DNA from: Streptomyces sp. SID13726
GTDB taxonomy: Bacteria; Actinomycetota; Actinomycetes; Streptomycetales; Streptomycetaceae
Direction of reading: 5' to 3'
Assembly: GCF_010548375.1 (NCBI RefSeq)
Contig: NZ_JAAGLY010000031.1
Location: forward strand, 28,440-92,439
Length of the DNA stretch: 64,000 nt
Position numbers and translations under genes: made by a program. Each line of letters opens with the position of its first letter. Position 1 is the stretch's first letter. The notes under the pieces were generated by a model. That model made no database searches, had not been told where the DNA came from, and saw only the letters and a list, made by a program, of their open reading frames with translations. Below, one piece after another: positions 17,350 to 26,057 of the stretch.

Positions 17350-17932
17350 GCGGCAACGACTCCTGTCGCGAGGGCGAGAGACGGCCGGTGTAACCCCGAT
17401 GCCGTCCGGCAGCCAGCGGGCCGAGTCGAACGTACTCGGCCTTGTGGACCTTCGTCCTGGCATCTCCTGTTTTTGGACCTCGTGGCAGCAGATCCGACGA
17501 GGTGGGTAAGCCGCAGGGAGCCGTTAGACTCCGGCCGCTGTCAGGACGGCCCTCCGCCGGCAGCGAAGTGCCCTTCGTCCTCGAGGGACCGGTCCGGCGC
17601 CCTCGGGCACGGCCGACCGCCCCTGACGCACCGGGTGAAGGTGAAGCAAAGGTGGCCACCCCTCTGTCTCGGATGCGTTAGCGGCGTGCCAGGTTCGCGG
17701 CGCGACTGACTAACCTGAACGCACCCCGTGCCAGACCCGTGCCAGATACTGCGGGGAACCAAGGGAACTGCGGTCACCCACCCAGAGGCGCCGTCAGGTC
17801 ACGACGCGGCTCGACAGCAGGTCAGCGAAACTATCGAGCCCGCAAGCCCCAAGCTTCCCAACCTGAGAGCGCTCGTCGCCATGGCAACGTCCGACGGCCA
17901 AGCCGGGTTTGGGGCTCAGGTAGAGAGCCAAG
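17350..17932. other. 583-bp gene-free region carrying repeat A, copy 1
   Basis: No coding signal I trust on either strand. From about 17727 to 17868 it holds repeat A: a doubled CGTGCCA, then CTGCGGGGAACCAAGGG, CAGGTCAGCG and AGCTTCCCA, which is repeated with divergence at 23010-23140. Confidence 0.5.
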
Positions 17933-18574
17933 ATGAGAGGCATGGGTAGCTGGGGGGATCTAGCGGGCCAGACACTCACTGCACTCATCGGGACCTTGGC
18001 CGGCGGAGGCATCGCGGTGTACGTGGCACGCTGGCAAACCGCAAGGACAATCGAGTCCCAAGTTGAGCTCGCCGCTTCTCAGGAAGCTGCCACTAGCGCG
18101 CTGGCCCGTCGGCAATGGACGCAGCAGCGCGCCACCGAGGCTGCGCAACGGCTCTTGGAGCGCCTCGCGGAACTCTATGCATGGCTACCATCGCTGCCAG
18201 ACCTTGCACGGGACGAGCCGCAGCTGAACCCGCAAGCTCGTGAGCGTTGCGCAGTGGCCCTCGGCTCAGTCCGGCAGGGCATGCAAACCGATCTTCTCTC
18301 CATTGGAGATGACCGTGTCCGCGCCCGATACAGGTCGCTTGTGCGGTTGTGCTTCGACGTCGGGTACCGAGGCATCGGCCAGAGCCATCGCGAGCGCCAC
18401 ATTCGCGACGCACGCGGGTACCTGCGCTATGTCCAGTCCACACTTGAATCCGTGATCGACGGGAGCCCTTTGCCGGATGACTGCGAGGCACCAGTACTTG
18501 AGCGCAGTGACAGAGCTCCCTGGCTACCGCCAGCGCTGCCCTGGCACTGGCAAGACCCAGCCGACGGCAGTTGA
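17933..18574 (+). CDS. membrane-anchored protein of unknown function
   Basis: 213 aa. One N-terminal transmembrane helix (about 10-31, LTALIGTLAGGGIAVYV), then a charged helical, coiled-coil-like stretch (32-85, QVELAASQEAATSALARRQ) and a soluble Leu/Arg-rich domain. No enzyme motif seen. Start ATG 17933 with GAGAG upstream; ATG 17942 is an alternative. Codon use is less G/C-extreme than in the core. It lies between repeat A copy 1 and repeat B copy 1. It resembles the protein at 18953-19513 in architecture, not clearly in sequence. Confidence 0.6.
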   Translation: MRGMGSWGDLAGQTLTALIGTLAGGGIAVYVARWQTARTIESQVELAASQEAATSALARRQWTQQRATEAAQRLLERLAELYAWLPSLPDLARDEPQLNPQARERCAVALGSVRQGMQTDLLSIGDDRVRARYRSLVRLCFDVGYRGIGQSHRERHIRDARGYLRYVQSTLESVIDGSPLPDDCEAPVLERSDRAPWLPPALPWHWQDPADGS

Positions 18575-18643
18575 AGCCTCGCCCCCTTGGGTACTTCGGC
18601 GACGGTCACCAAGTCCGTGACCAAGGCGTCGGCAACACCTGTC

Positions 18644-18788
18644 CGTCTCAGTTTCCGTCTCATTCAGCCCCGTTCACGGCCGTTCAGGCTAGACCCGCAG
18701 CCGCTGCCCCGACGGCCAACCGTCCATGAACCCAGGTGAACGCCCCCGAACGACGCCCACCACCCCACCACCACAGTTGGAAAGCGTG
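18644..18788. repeat. repeat B, copy 1 (about 145 bp)
   Basis: Matches 24471-24610 over its full length with roughly 80-85% identity by eye; shared blocks include CTCATTCAG, CGTTCACG, GGTGAAC and CCACCACAGTTGGAA. Lies in an otherwise gene-free gap (18575-18952). Confidence 0.85.
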
Positions 18789-18952
18789 CGCGTGATGCGG
18801 AGTCCTCTCACCGCGCCGCATGTGTGATCACGAATTCGTTGTCGGCCCCGAGCTGTACGGTCCCGCTCATGACTGAGCGACGGACTACGATCTGGCGTCA
18901 CGGCTTAGCTAAGACAGTGTCTTGATTGGCGAACTGGGACACATGTGCTGCT

Positions 18953-19513
18953 CTACGGGTCCTGTTCGGGAGCCGTAATGCCGAGATCGACACGCATGAC
19001 GTGGCGCATTTCCCACAGGGGATCCCACAGCTTGTTCAAACTCTCCCAGGCGGCTTCTACGCTCTCTCCCGGCTGGGCAGTGCCTCCATCGAGGCGCATC
19101 AAGAGGCCGTACAGATCGCCAAGATGACGGTTCGCGGTGCTGGCTACTTCCGACACCGTGTCGGGCAGCACCATCTGGGCCTCGGCATGACGCAAGCGGT
19201 GGTCGCGGCGCGCCCGGTCCAGATCCGACCGCAGTTCCCCGGTCATCTCGCCCTTCTCCAGGGCGTGGAGGACCTGCGTCATCACGTTGGCCAAGTCGCG
19301 AGTGCCGGCGCTGAGAGTGGCGTAGCACGTGCGCCGCGCCTGAAGCTGAGCCTGGCGAGTGGCGTACTCGCGTTCATCCTGCTGGAGTTGCCTCGTGTGC
19401 TCCAGTTCGCGAGCCCTGGCGCGGTCCGCACCGCGCTGTGTGATGACGGCGGCTGAGAGCGTGCCGCCAATCCCCAAAACCGCGATCACGATCTGGCTGA
19501 TCGAGCTGTTCAA
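18953..19513 (-). CDS. membrane-anchored coiled-coil protein of unknown function
   Basis: 186 aa from TTG at 19513, chosen because GGGAGG lies 4 nt upstream and the hydrophobic N-terminus starts there. One transmembrane helix (about 4-24, SQIVIAVLGIGGTLSAAVIT), a long charged helix (RGADRARARELEHTRQLQQ onward), then a helical domain ending GITAPEQDP. No catalytic motif. The frame is open upstream into the IS5 transposase only because of a 1-nt deletion there; I do not regard it as a real fusion. The IS inserted about 45 bp upstream may have removed the native promoter. Confidence 0.55.
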   Translation of the reverse strand: MNSSISQIVIAVLGIGGTLSAAVITQRGADRARARELEHTRQLQQDEREYATRQAQLQARRTCYATLSAGTRDLANVMTQVLHALEKGEMTGELRSDLDRARRDHRLRHAEAQMVLPDTVSEVASTANRHLGDLYGLLMRLDGGTAQPGESVEAAWESLNKLWDPLWEMRHVMRVDLGITAPEQDP

Positions 19514-19554
19514 GCTGCCTCCCCGGCTGCGATCGGCTCGCCGGGACTGTACCT

Positions 19555-20415
19555 GCTGCGGGACGTTCCCCTCAGCGGACGGTGCGCCGGTAGCAGATGA
19601 GGGCACTGGCGAGGGCGACGATGCCAGGAAGTGCTCGCCCTTGCGCTCATAGCGGCGGTGCAGGCGGCGGCAGCCGCCCAGCCAGGACAGCGTGCGCTCG
19701 ATCACCCAGCGGTGCCGTCCGAGCCGGTTAGAGGTCTCCACACCGCGTCGGGCAATGCGCGGCACGATCTGCCTGCGCCGCAGCCAGTTGCGCAGGTGGT
19801 CGAAGTCGTAAGCCTTGTCAACATGGAGCCGGTCCGGGCGGCGGCGCCGGGGGCCGCGACGCGAGCGGATCGGAGGGATGCCGCGCATCAACGGTATGAG
19901 GGCCTGGCTGTCGTGCACGTTGGCGGCAGAGATACCTACCGAGATCGGCAGGCCATTACGGTCACAGATGACGTGAACCTTCGACCCCTTCTTGCCACGA
20001 TCGGTCGGATTCGGTCCCGTCGACGGCCCCCTTTTACCACGCGGACACTGATCGAGTCGATCGCGCCGCGCGACCAGTCCACATCGCCGTTGGCGCCGAG
20101 CCGGTCGAGCAGCACCCGGTGCAGCTTGGCCCACACGCGAGCTGCAGACCAGTCAGTAAAACGCCGGTGCACCGTCTGCCAGGAGGCGCTGAAGACCGGC
20201 GGCAACTGCCGCCAGGTACAGCCCGTGGTCGCCACGAAGACGATCGCGGCCAGCACCGCACGGTCGTCGCACCGCCGCCGTCCCCCGCCCTGAGGGCGCT
20301 GCGGAGCCTGCGGCACCACATCCTGGAACAGCTCCCATAACCCGTCCAGCACCAGCCGCTCGACTATCTCCATGCCCAGAACAACGAGTTACCGCCAACT
20401 GAGACATCCTCTAAG
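19555..20415 (-). mobile_element. IS5-family (IS427-like) insertion sequence, about 0.86 kb
   Basis: Encloses the two-frame transposase below. The right end (about 20392-20413) reads GAGGATGTCTCAGTTGGCGG inward, typical of the group; the left end near 19558 (GGGACGTTCCCCTCAGCGG) is a poor match, so that boundary is approximate. Inserted upstream of the gene at 18953-19513. Confidence 0.7.
19572..20373 (-). pseudogene. IS5-family transposase, frameshifted near its C-terminus
   Basis: Frame A starts at ATG 20373 (MEIVERLVLDGLWELFQDVV) and reaches DWSRGAIDSISV, with the first catalytic Asp. Frame B continues from about 20045 (GPNPTDRGKKGSKVHV, LHVDKAYDFDHL, RWVIERTLSWLGGCRRLHRR), giving Asp and Glu. 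AAAAGGGGG at the junction is the expected programmed slip site, so the split itself is normal for the IS427 group. Near 19621 one nucleotide is missing: restoring it gives AIVALASALICYRRTVR and a stop at 19572; without it the frame runs on into the next gene. Probably inactive or altered. Confidence 0.75.
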
Positions 20416-20526
20416 GGAGCCGAAGGGCTCACCGCGGGGCCGCCACGGACATCCGCAGTGAAGCCCCCATCGGCAAGCAAGTCGCCAACCCGCGACAGTG
20501 TCTGGGTTCCCAAGTAGCCTTGGACT

Positions 20527-21384
20527 ATGGCCTACTCAGCGAATGTTCTGCGGGTGATGATTGCCTCGCCCTCAGACACGATCGAAGCGCGTGACGCCGT
20601 GGAAACCGCTATCCACGGCTGGAACGGAGCCAATGCACAGACCAAACAGACCATCCTCCAGTCGTGGCGCTGGGAAACTTCCTCGGTTCCCATTCTCGGC
20701 GGCCATCCGCAGTCACTGATCAACTCACAGGGCGTTGACGAATCGGACATCGTGTTCGCGCTCTTTGGTAGCCGCCTCGGATCACCTACACCAGACGCCG
20801 TCTCTGGAACGGTCGAGGAGATCGAGCGTGCCATAGAGCAGGGCAAGCCTGTTCATCTATATTTCTCAACGGCGCAACTTCCCAACGACGTAGACACTGC
20901 GCAGCTTGACGGGCTGCGTGCATTTAAGAGCGAGATCAGCAAGCGTGGCCTTCTCGGGGAGTTCTCCAATGCCAGTCAGCTCGAATACGAGGTCTGGAAG
21001 GCAATTGAGTATGACATCGCAAACCTCTCACTCGGGGTTCCTGTTCTGAAGGCGGCAGATCGTGGAGTGAGATTCTCTGTCCAGCCGCGACAGGAACGGG
21101 AGATCCGATCTTACGACAGGAAGGGAAAGCCGAGATATTCAACGCGCCACTGGCTTGAGATCACCAACGACGGCGGCCAGGATGCAGAGGAAGTCGTGTT
21201 CGAGCCCGTAGGCGAACGCATCAGCCTCCACCTGGCTACAGACGGCACTCCAACAACTGTCCATGCCGGACAAACCCGGCTCCTGAATGTTGTGCACTCG
21301 ATGGGCGGCGGCGATCCAAATATTCTTCGGATACGCTGGAAAGAAAACGGCGAAAACAAGGATCGCGATTTTCATGTCGGCTGA
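20527..21384 (+). CDS. DUF4062-like protein with TIR-like N-terminal fold
   Basis: 285 aa. Residues 6-110 fit DUF4062, a Rossmann-like fold related to TIR and nucleoside deoxyribosyltransferase domains: VLRVMIASPSDTIEARDAV (strand, loop, helix), ESDIVFALFGSRLGSPT (55-80 region), SGTVEEIERAIEQGKPVHLYF with the Glu-rich helix. Residues 175-285 look like a beta-rich C-terminal domain (HWLEITNDGGQDAEEVVFEP) ending in RIRWKENGENKDRDFHVG. Start ATG 20527. Lower G+C than the core genes. DUF4062 is often found in NTPase or defence proteins; NAD or nucleotide binding is inference. Single gene downstream of the IS5 element. Confidence 0.7.
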   Translation: MAYSANVLRVMIASPSDTIEARDAVETAIHGWNGANAQTKQTILQSWRWETSSVPILGGHPQSLINSQGVDESDIVFALFGSRLGSPTPDAVSGTVEEIERAIEQGKPVHLYFSTAQLPNDVDTAQLDGLRAFKSEISKRGLLGEFSNASQLEYEVWKAIEYDIANLSLGVPVLKAADRGVRFSVQPRQEREIRSYDRKGKPRYSTRHWLEITNDGGQDAEEVVFEPVGERISLHLATDGTPTTVHAGQTRLLNVVHSMGGGDPNILRIRWKENGENKDRDFHVG

Positions 21385-21943
21385 CGCCTGGATTCTCTAG
21401 TACACGCTCCTGGAATTCTCCAGGGTTGCCGAGTCTGTTGTGCCTGTATGCGGTCCGCCCCGGTTCGGTGACCACTCGCCGGGCCGGGTCTTCCCCATCC
21501 CACGACTCTCAGAGGCGCCCTCAGAAACTGCACAGACTGGCGCGGAATTCATGGCACCGCCCGGGACACATTGAGGCTTTACAGAACTCCCATAATCCCA
21601 TGGAAGCCCCGTATTCAATTACGGATCAAAAGGCCCCTGAAAACCAAGTTGACATCAACCAGCCGGAGCGGCCTTGCATCGACTCCTAAAGGGGGGTGCC
21701 GGACATCGGTCATGTCGACGTCGTCACGATCACCTTGGCCGAAAGATCCGCCGCCGGACCCTCGAAGTCAGGCAGGTGCTTACACACCGGCACCTCCTAC
21801 GCGACGACAACAGCGGCACACCGGCTACTACCTGGATTGGCTGTAGTCATCAGCTTGCTGGCCTCTGTGGTCCCAACTGCTGGCAATGCAGCCGTTTCAC
21901 AGGGGATGATTCGCTTCACAGCAGCACCATCCCAGGGGGGATC
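21385..21943. other. 559-bp gene-free stretch
   Basis: Noticeably lower G+C at 21580-21660. Several short open frames but none with recognisable sequence or a good ribosome-binding site. Includes the promoter side of the DUF4352-like gene. Confidence 0.4.
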
Positions 21944-22605
21944 ATGAGTACCAACGTAACACCGCCGCCGATGCCGGCTCAGCCGCCGCAGCCGGGCAAG
22001 AACGGCCACACCAACGCCTTCATCATCGGAGGCGCGGCCATCATCGCCGCAGCCATCGTCGGCACAGGGATCGCCATCTCGGGCAGCGGCGACGACATGG
22101 CAAAGCCAGAGCCCACCGTAACCGTGACGGAAACCGTTGAGCCCGAGCCCGCAGCCGAAGAGGACGCCGCAGCCGCAACCGACCAGAACACAGACACCAA
22201 GGTCGGCGAGGAGGCCAGGAACGGCGGAGCCGTCGTCAAGGTCACGAAGATGGTGGAGGCCGACAGCATCATGTTCGCCGGAGCCCACAAATCCGCAGGC
22301 CCCGACGCGAAATACGTCATCCTCAAGACCGTCGTCAGTAATGAGGGCAAGGCCAGCATGGACTTGACCTGCTCGCTGCCCATCGTCAACGCACTCATTG
22401 ACGACCAGGGCCGTCGCTTCGATACGATCGAAGATCTTTACGACGTCGCTGACAACCCGGAATGCAACGCGCAACTGCAGCCCGGCTTCGACGATCAGAT
22501 GCAGTCGTTTACCGCATTCCCAAAGACGCAGTGGTTACGACATGGGAGTTTTCTGAGTACGACCTTGAGAACGAGGTGACACCCACCCTCGTCGACCTCG
22601 CCTGA
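21944..22605 (+). pseudogene. DUF4352-like membrane/secreted protein, frameshifted near the end
   Basis: Start ATG 21944 (MSTNVTPPPMPAQ) with GGGGG upstream. Pro-rich cytoplasmic N-terminus, one hydrophobic helix (about 26-47, FIIGGAAIIAAAIVGTGIAI), acidic linker, then a domain like DUF4352 (ARNGGAVVKVTKMVEADS, YVILKTVVSNEGKASMDL). After FPKT near 22532 the frame as written goes to a stop at 22579. One missing nucleotide there would restore WEFSEYDLENEVTPTLVDLA, ending at 22605, the expected beta-strand end. It may still make a protein of 211 aa with a changed tail. Confidence 0.65.
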
Positions 22606-23259
22606 CCAGGAAAGAACTCGGCGCCCTGTTCAATCCGGAGTCGAGCACCGGAGCCCATGGTGAAGCACAAGGGTGAGTGTCTAACTACGTGACAACGCCC
22701 ACGAACAACGGCGAACAAGCGCGAACGCCTACGGACCATCAGCCCAGGTGAGAGGCGCCCAAGCCCAAGGCAGTGCCCTCCCTCAAGTTACTTCGGGACG
22801 AAGAGGTCCTCACCCAAGGTCTCACCGCCACGCTTCTGCCGGCGCGGCTTGCTCTGGTCGACGGCATGGCAGCGTGGCCAAGGACGGCGGGAGTACGGCG
22901 TGGCATACGCGTGCGTGACCGGTCGGCGTTCCCGCCGTCGTGGCTGACTTTCGTCGGCTGAGGCTCGGACACTCCAGGACCCGCCAAGGGACCTTTGAGG
23001 CGAAGGGACCGTGCCAATTACGTGCCGGAACCTGCGGGAAGCAACGGGGATTGGGCCCATGGACGAACAGCGGTCCAGCACCAATCTGCCGCAGGTCACC
23101 GCAACAACCGCCGCCAAGAAACCCGAGCTTCCCACGCTACGGTTCCCTCAACGGGAGCTCCCCCGAAACTGTGCCAGACAGTCTCAGCGGGACCCCGCGC
23201 ACGGTATGCGATAGAGATCAGCCTCGCCTGCACACGGCCCCGGGATGGTGGCGTTGCAG
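22606..23259. other. 654-bp gene-free region carrying repeat A, copy 2
   Basis: Repeat A copy 2 lies at about 23010-23140. A minus-strand frame ends at 22788 with KRGGETLGEDLFVPK, which looks like the tail of a lost gene, but nothing upstream in that frame is recognisable, so I do not call it. Confidence 0.45.
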
Positions 23260-24324
23260 TCAGTTGGGGCGCGGCGTGGGGGGCGGGGGGCGCAGACCGT
23301 CCCAGTCCCATTGCGAGGCCCAGTCAGCACATTCGGCAAGGCGTGCACACACCCACGGATCTTCCTGGAGAGAAGCTGGCAGCTTTGTGGAGGGTCCGAT
23401 TCCTGCGGCGGATAATTGTTCCGCCGTCAGATGGAGGGCGCCGGAGAGGTCGGCCTCCAACAGGTTCGTTCCGGATAGGTCGGCATCTAGGAAGAGAGTG
23501 CCATCGCAAGTACTTCCGTGCAGTAGCGCCCGCTCCAAGTTCACTTCCACCAGCTGCGCTTCGCTGAGGTCACAGGCGAGGATACCCGCCCGGACTAGGT
23601 TGCAACGGTAGAAGTTGGTGTTCTTGAGCGACAATTTTACCCAATTCACTCTATAAAGGCGCGACAAGGCAATATTGGCCCGACTGAGCCCCTCACCCTC
23701 AATGATCTCAATTCCAGAAAGGTCCGTGCGCCGTAAATCCAGCCTATAGCCGTCGCGATCAGCTGCGCTACGCGCAAGCACAGTTATCGAAGCCCCGATG
23801 TCCACCGTGCACCCCTCATACGGATCAGGAGTTCGGGGCATATCTTCGCCTAGGTCCAACGTCGACGAGTGGTGCCGGAGGTAGGCGGACAGCACCTCAC
23901 GCACCATCACGCGATCTGCGGGTGAATCGACGATGATCCTGCCCAGCGCGTAAATACCACCCAATCGCACATCGGCGGCTTCTGATGCCAACTGTTCGAC
24001 CGCCTTGATGTAGCGATCCGTTATCTGCTCTTGTTCCTTGAGAGAGTGTGAGAGACGGTCGAGCGCATGCCTCCGAGCCGTATAGATAAGCGCCACGAAA
24101 GCGCCAGCTCCTGCTGCAACCTTTAGGATCTGCGACCGATCTCGGTCCAGCGCGGCATGCTGCTCCCCCAACCGCAATTTACCGAGCGCACGCAGACGCT
24201 CACCGTCGAGCCACCAGGGCCCTTGGCAGTACAGGACGATGAAGACAACGACAAGGAGCACGCCGATTCCCCATACGAGAACTGTGGTGTGGCCGACTAT
24301 CCAGTGCAGCAGTCTTCTCCACAT
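23260..24324 (-). CDS. membrane pentapeptide-repeat protein
   Basis: 354 aa from ATG 24324 (MWRRLLHWIVGH); earlier in-frame starts up to 24360 exist and no Shine-Dalgarno decides. Two hydrophobic helices (about 14-33, VLVWGIGVLLVVVFIVLY, and 69-85, GAGAFVALIYTAR), a cytoplasmic helical segment (DRYIKAVEQLASEAADVRLG GIYALGRI, a conserved block seen in this family), then pentapeptide repeats A(D/N)LXX at about 190-310 (YRLDLRRTDLSG, FLDADLSGTNLLEADLSGA). Such proteins form a right-handed quadrilateral helix; function is unproved, often in islands. It sits between repeat A copy 2 and repeat B copy 2. Confidence 0.8.
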   Translation of the reverse strand: MWRRLLHWIVGHTTVLVWGIGVLLVVVFIVLYCQGPWWLDGERLRALGKLRLGEQHAALDRDRSQILKVAAGAGAFVALIYTARRHALDRLSHSLKEQEQITDRYIKAVEQLASEAADVRLGGIYALGRIIVDSPADRVMVREVLSAYLRHHSSTLDLGEDMPRTPDPYEGCTVDIGASITVLARSAADRDGYRLDLRRTDLSGIEIIEGEGLSRANIALSRLYRVNWVKLSLKNTNFYRCNLVRAGILACDLSEAQLVEVNLERALLHGSTCDGTLFLDADLSGTNLLEADLSGALHLTAEQLSAAGIGPSTKLPASLQEDPWVCARLAECADWASQWDWDGLRPPPPTPRPN

Positions 24325-24470
24325 ACATTCAATGATCCCCTGCACCCAAGGAACAAACACACATGACGGGCCGAAGATGAGGCACGACCATGTCCGAAAA
24401 GCCCCCTTCCGGGAAGATGGCCTGCACTGGTGCCAACCGCGAAGGTGTCAGCGAGCCCGGCCCTGTCGCC

Positions 24471-24610
24471 CGTCTCAGTTCTCATTCAGCGCCGTTCACG
24501 ACAGTTCAGGCGAGACCAGAGCCGGTAGTCGTCCCCTCAGCCAGCCCATGAACGCAGGTGAACACCCCCGAACGACCCCCACCACCTCACCACCACAGTT
24601 GGAAGGCGTG
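24471..24610. repeat. repeat B, copy 2 (about 140 bp)
   Basis: Direct repeat of 18644-18788, same orientation, 5.8 kb away. Lies in the gene-free gap 24325-24733. Confidence 0.85.
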
Positions 24611-24733
24611 TTGGTGGGTGTGCTCTGACGCCGCGCACCACGACCTGCTGCACACCGCATGAGCCTCTGAAGCGTTGCTGCCAATGCTGGCGAAGTAGCT
24701 CACCACAGCCTCTTGCTGCGCTAGAAATCTTCC

Positions 24734-25147
24734 GTGCGTAGTCTCCTGCAAAGGCTCGTCGAGAGCCGCGCGTGGCGGGTAGCTCGGGTGGTGGCCTACT
24801 CCTTGGCAGGCCTTATCGGCGTAGGGATCTTCATCGTCCTCCCGATCACAGCTCAACTCAGTGGGTGGAACGATGATGACGAGGATCTGCCCGTCAGTTC
24901 TGGAACACCGTCCGCTACGTACACTCCAGTTTACTGGACGTATGAGGGCTACGAGTGCGCGGACGGGTGGTCGTCAGACTCCATCGGCCGCCAGGGAGCC
25001 TGTAGCCATCACGGAGGCGTTGTCTCCGTATTTGAAGGAGACGACGGAACACTCCTCAGGTGCGGAGACGACGAGCACGCACCTCGTGCCGACGAACAGC
25101 AGCAACAGATCGAAGATTATGGGCGCGTCGCCTGCGTGTTCAGGTGA
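24734..25147 (+). CDS. small exported or membrane protein with DUF3761-like domain
   Basis: 137 aa from GTG 24734. N-terminal basic segment and one hydrophobic helix (18-40, VVAYSLAGLIGVGIFIVLPI), then a low-complexity linker and a C-terminal domain with CADGWSSDSIGRQGACSHHGGV (about 75-96), matching the Cys/His pattern I know from DUF3761. Four Cys in the exported part suggest disulfides. Function unknown; no partner gene adjacent. Confidence 0.6.
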   Translation: MRSLLQRLVESRAWRVARVVAYSLAGLIGVGIFIVLPITAQLSGWNDDDEDLPVSSGTPSATYTPVYWTYEGYECADGWSSDSIGRQGACSHHGGVVSVFEGDDGTLLRCGDDEHAPRADEQQQQIEDYGRVACVFR

Positions 25148-25408
25148 CATCGGGTTCCAACGCGGATGATCACGGCCGCACCACAAGCGCACCAGATCGA
25201 GCGGATAACAGCAGGGAATTACGGTGAAAGCCGACGAGGCCGACGGCGCAACGCCCAGACTGTTCGCCCAGCTCAGCGGCCGAACCAGCTGCGAATGATC
25301 GCAGCTTCCCAAGCTGATATCGCCTGTGGCCCTGCCGTTCGTCCGGGCTGCGGCGCTGGGGCGCCGGTCCCGGCCGAGCGGCAGGGCCACTGACCGCCGA
25401 AAAGCAGG

Positions 25409-25732
25409 TCAAGCCGCAGACGTTTCCCAGGGAGGGAGCAGCGGCGTGTCACGCGATTCCGCGGCCAGTCCGGCCGCGGCCAGTCCGGCCGCGATCAGCC
25501 TCGCCAGCAGCTCAGCCGCTTCAGGGCGAACGGTCCCGAGCTGCACCAACCCGTCACCGGAGACGTTCACGTCGGCCATCAGGCCGGGAAAGTCGGAGTC
25601 CAGCCCGAGTAACACGAGCTGATCAGCCAGAGCGCCGGCGCTTCGTCGCGCGCGGTTCCAGCCGCGTACATAGGGCACGCCGGGCGACAGGTTCTCCGCT
25701 CGCTTGGCTACCACTCCGCGCCGGTCGGTCAT
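25409..25732 (-). CDS. small hypothetical protein, paralog of the next gene upstream
   Basis: 107 aa from ATG 25732 (MTDRRGVVAKRAENLSPG). Middle region LLGLDSDFPGLMADVNVSGDG through VQLGTVRPEAAELLARLI parallels the neighbour 25737-26057, so the pair is an old tandem duplication. The C-terminus contains a short Ala/Gly-rich duplication (AAGLAAAGLAAE) made by a repeated DNA segment at about 25458-25492. It starts 4 bp after the neighbour's stop. No known domain. Confidence 0.6.
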   Translation of the reverse strand: MTDRRGVVAKRAENLSPGVPYVRGWNRARRSAGALADQLVLLGLDSDFPGLMADVNVSGDGLVQLGTVRPEAAELLARLIAAGLAAAGLAAESRDTPLLPPWETSAA

Positions 25733-25736
25733 GGCC

Positions 25737-26057
25737 TCAGGCCCTTCCTTTGTGTTCTTCGGTGATGGTCGGCTCGTGATCGTCATCGTTACGGTCTCGG
25801 CTGAAGCCGCTTGTCAAAGCCAGACGCAGGAGCTCTGCGAGACGCTCGGCCGTGTCAGGGGAGACTCGGCCCAGCTCGACGAGGCCGTGCCCGAAGGCGT
25901 TCAAGTCCGCGCGCAGGTAGGGGAAGTCCTTCTCCAGGCCAGCGCGCACGAGGACGTCCCGGAGTGCGGTAGTCGCGTTTCGGGCCGCGTACCAGCCGTC
26001 GCTGTCGAGAGGCGACCACGCGGCAGAGTCTCGACCGCCGATCGGCTCATCTGCCAT
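25737..26057 (-). CDS. small hypothetical protein
   Basis: 106 aa from ATG 26057 (MADEPIGGRDSAAW). Helical, with AGLEKDFPYLRADLNAFGHG and VELGRVSPDTAERLAELLRL shared in pattern with the downstream paralog. Start overlaps the end of the upstream gene by 11 bp, so it is translationally coupled. Streptomyces XRE-regulator loci often carry such small partner genes; function unknown. Confidence 0.65.
   Translation of the reverse strand: MADEPIGGRDSAAWSPLDSDGWYAARNATTALRDVLVRAGLEKDFPYLRADLNAFGHGLVELGRVSPDTAERLAELLRLALTSGFSRDRNDDDHEPTITEEHKGRA

Noticed and set aside
22788..23135. Minus-strand frame ending GEDLFVPK as a gene
   Set aside because: Only the tail looks protein-like; the rest crosses repeat A and has no start signal.
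25302..25317. tRNA-Gly(CCC) anticodon-arm scar (CAGCTTCCCAAGCTGA)
   Set aside because: It resembles the arm, and AGCTTCCCA recurs at 17852 and 23126, but no other tRNA part is present, so chance or repeat A origin is equally likely.
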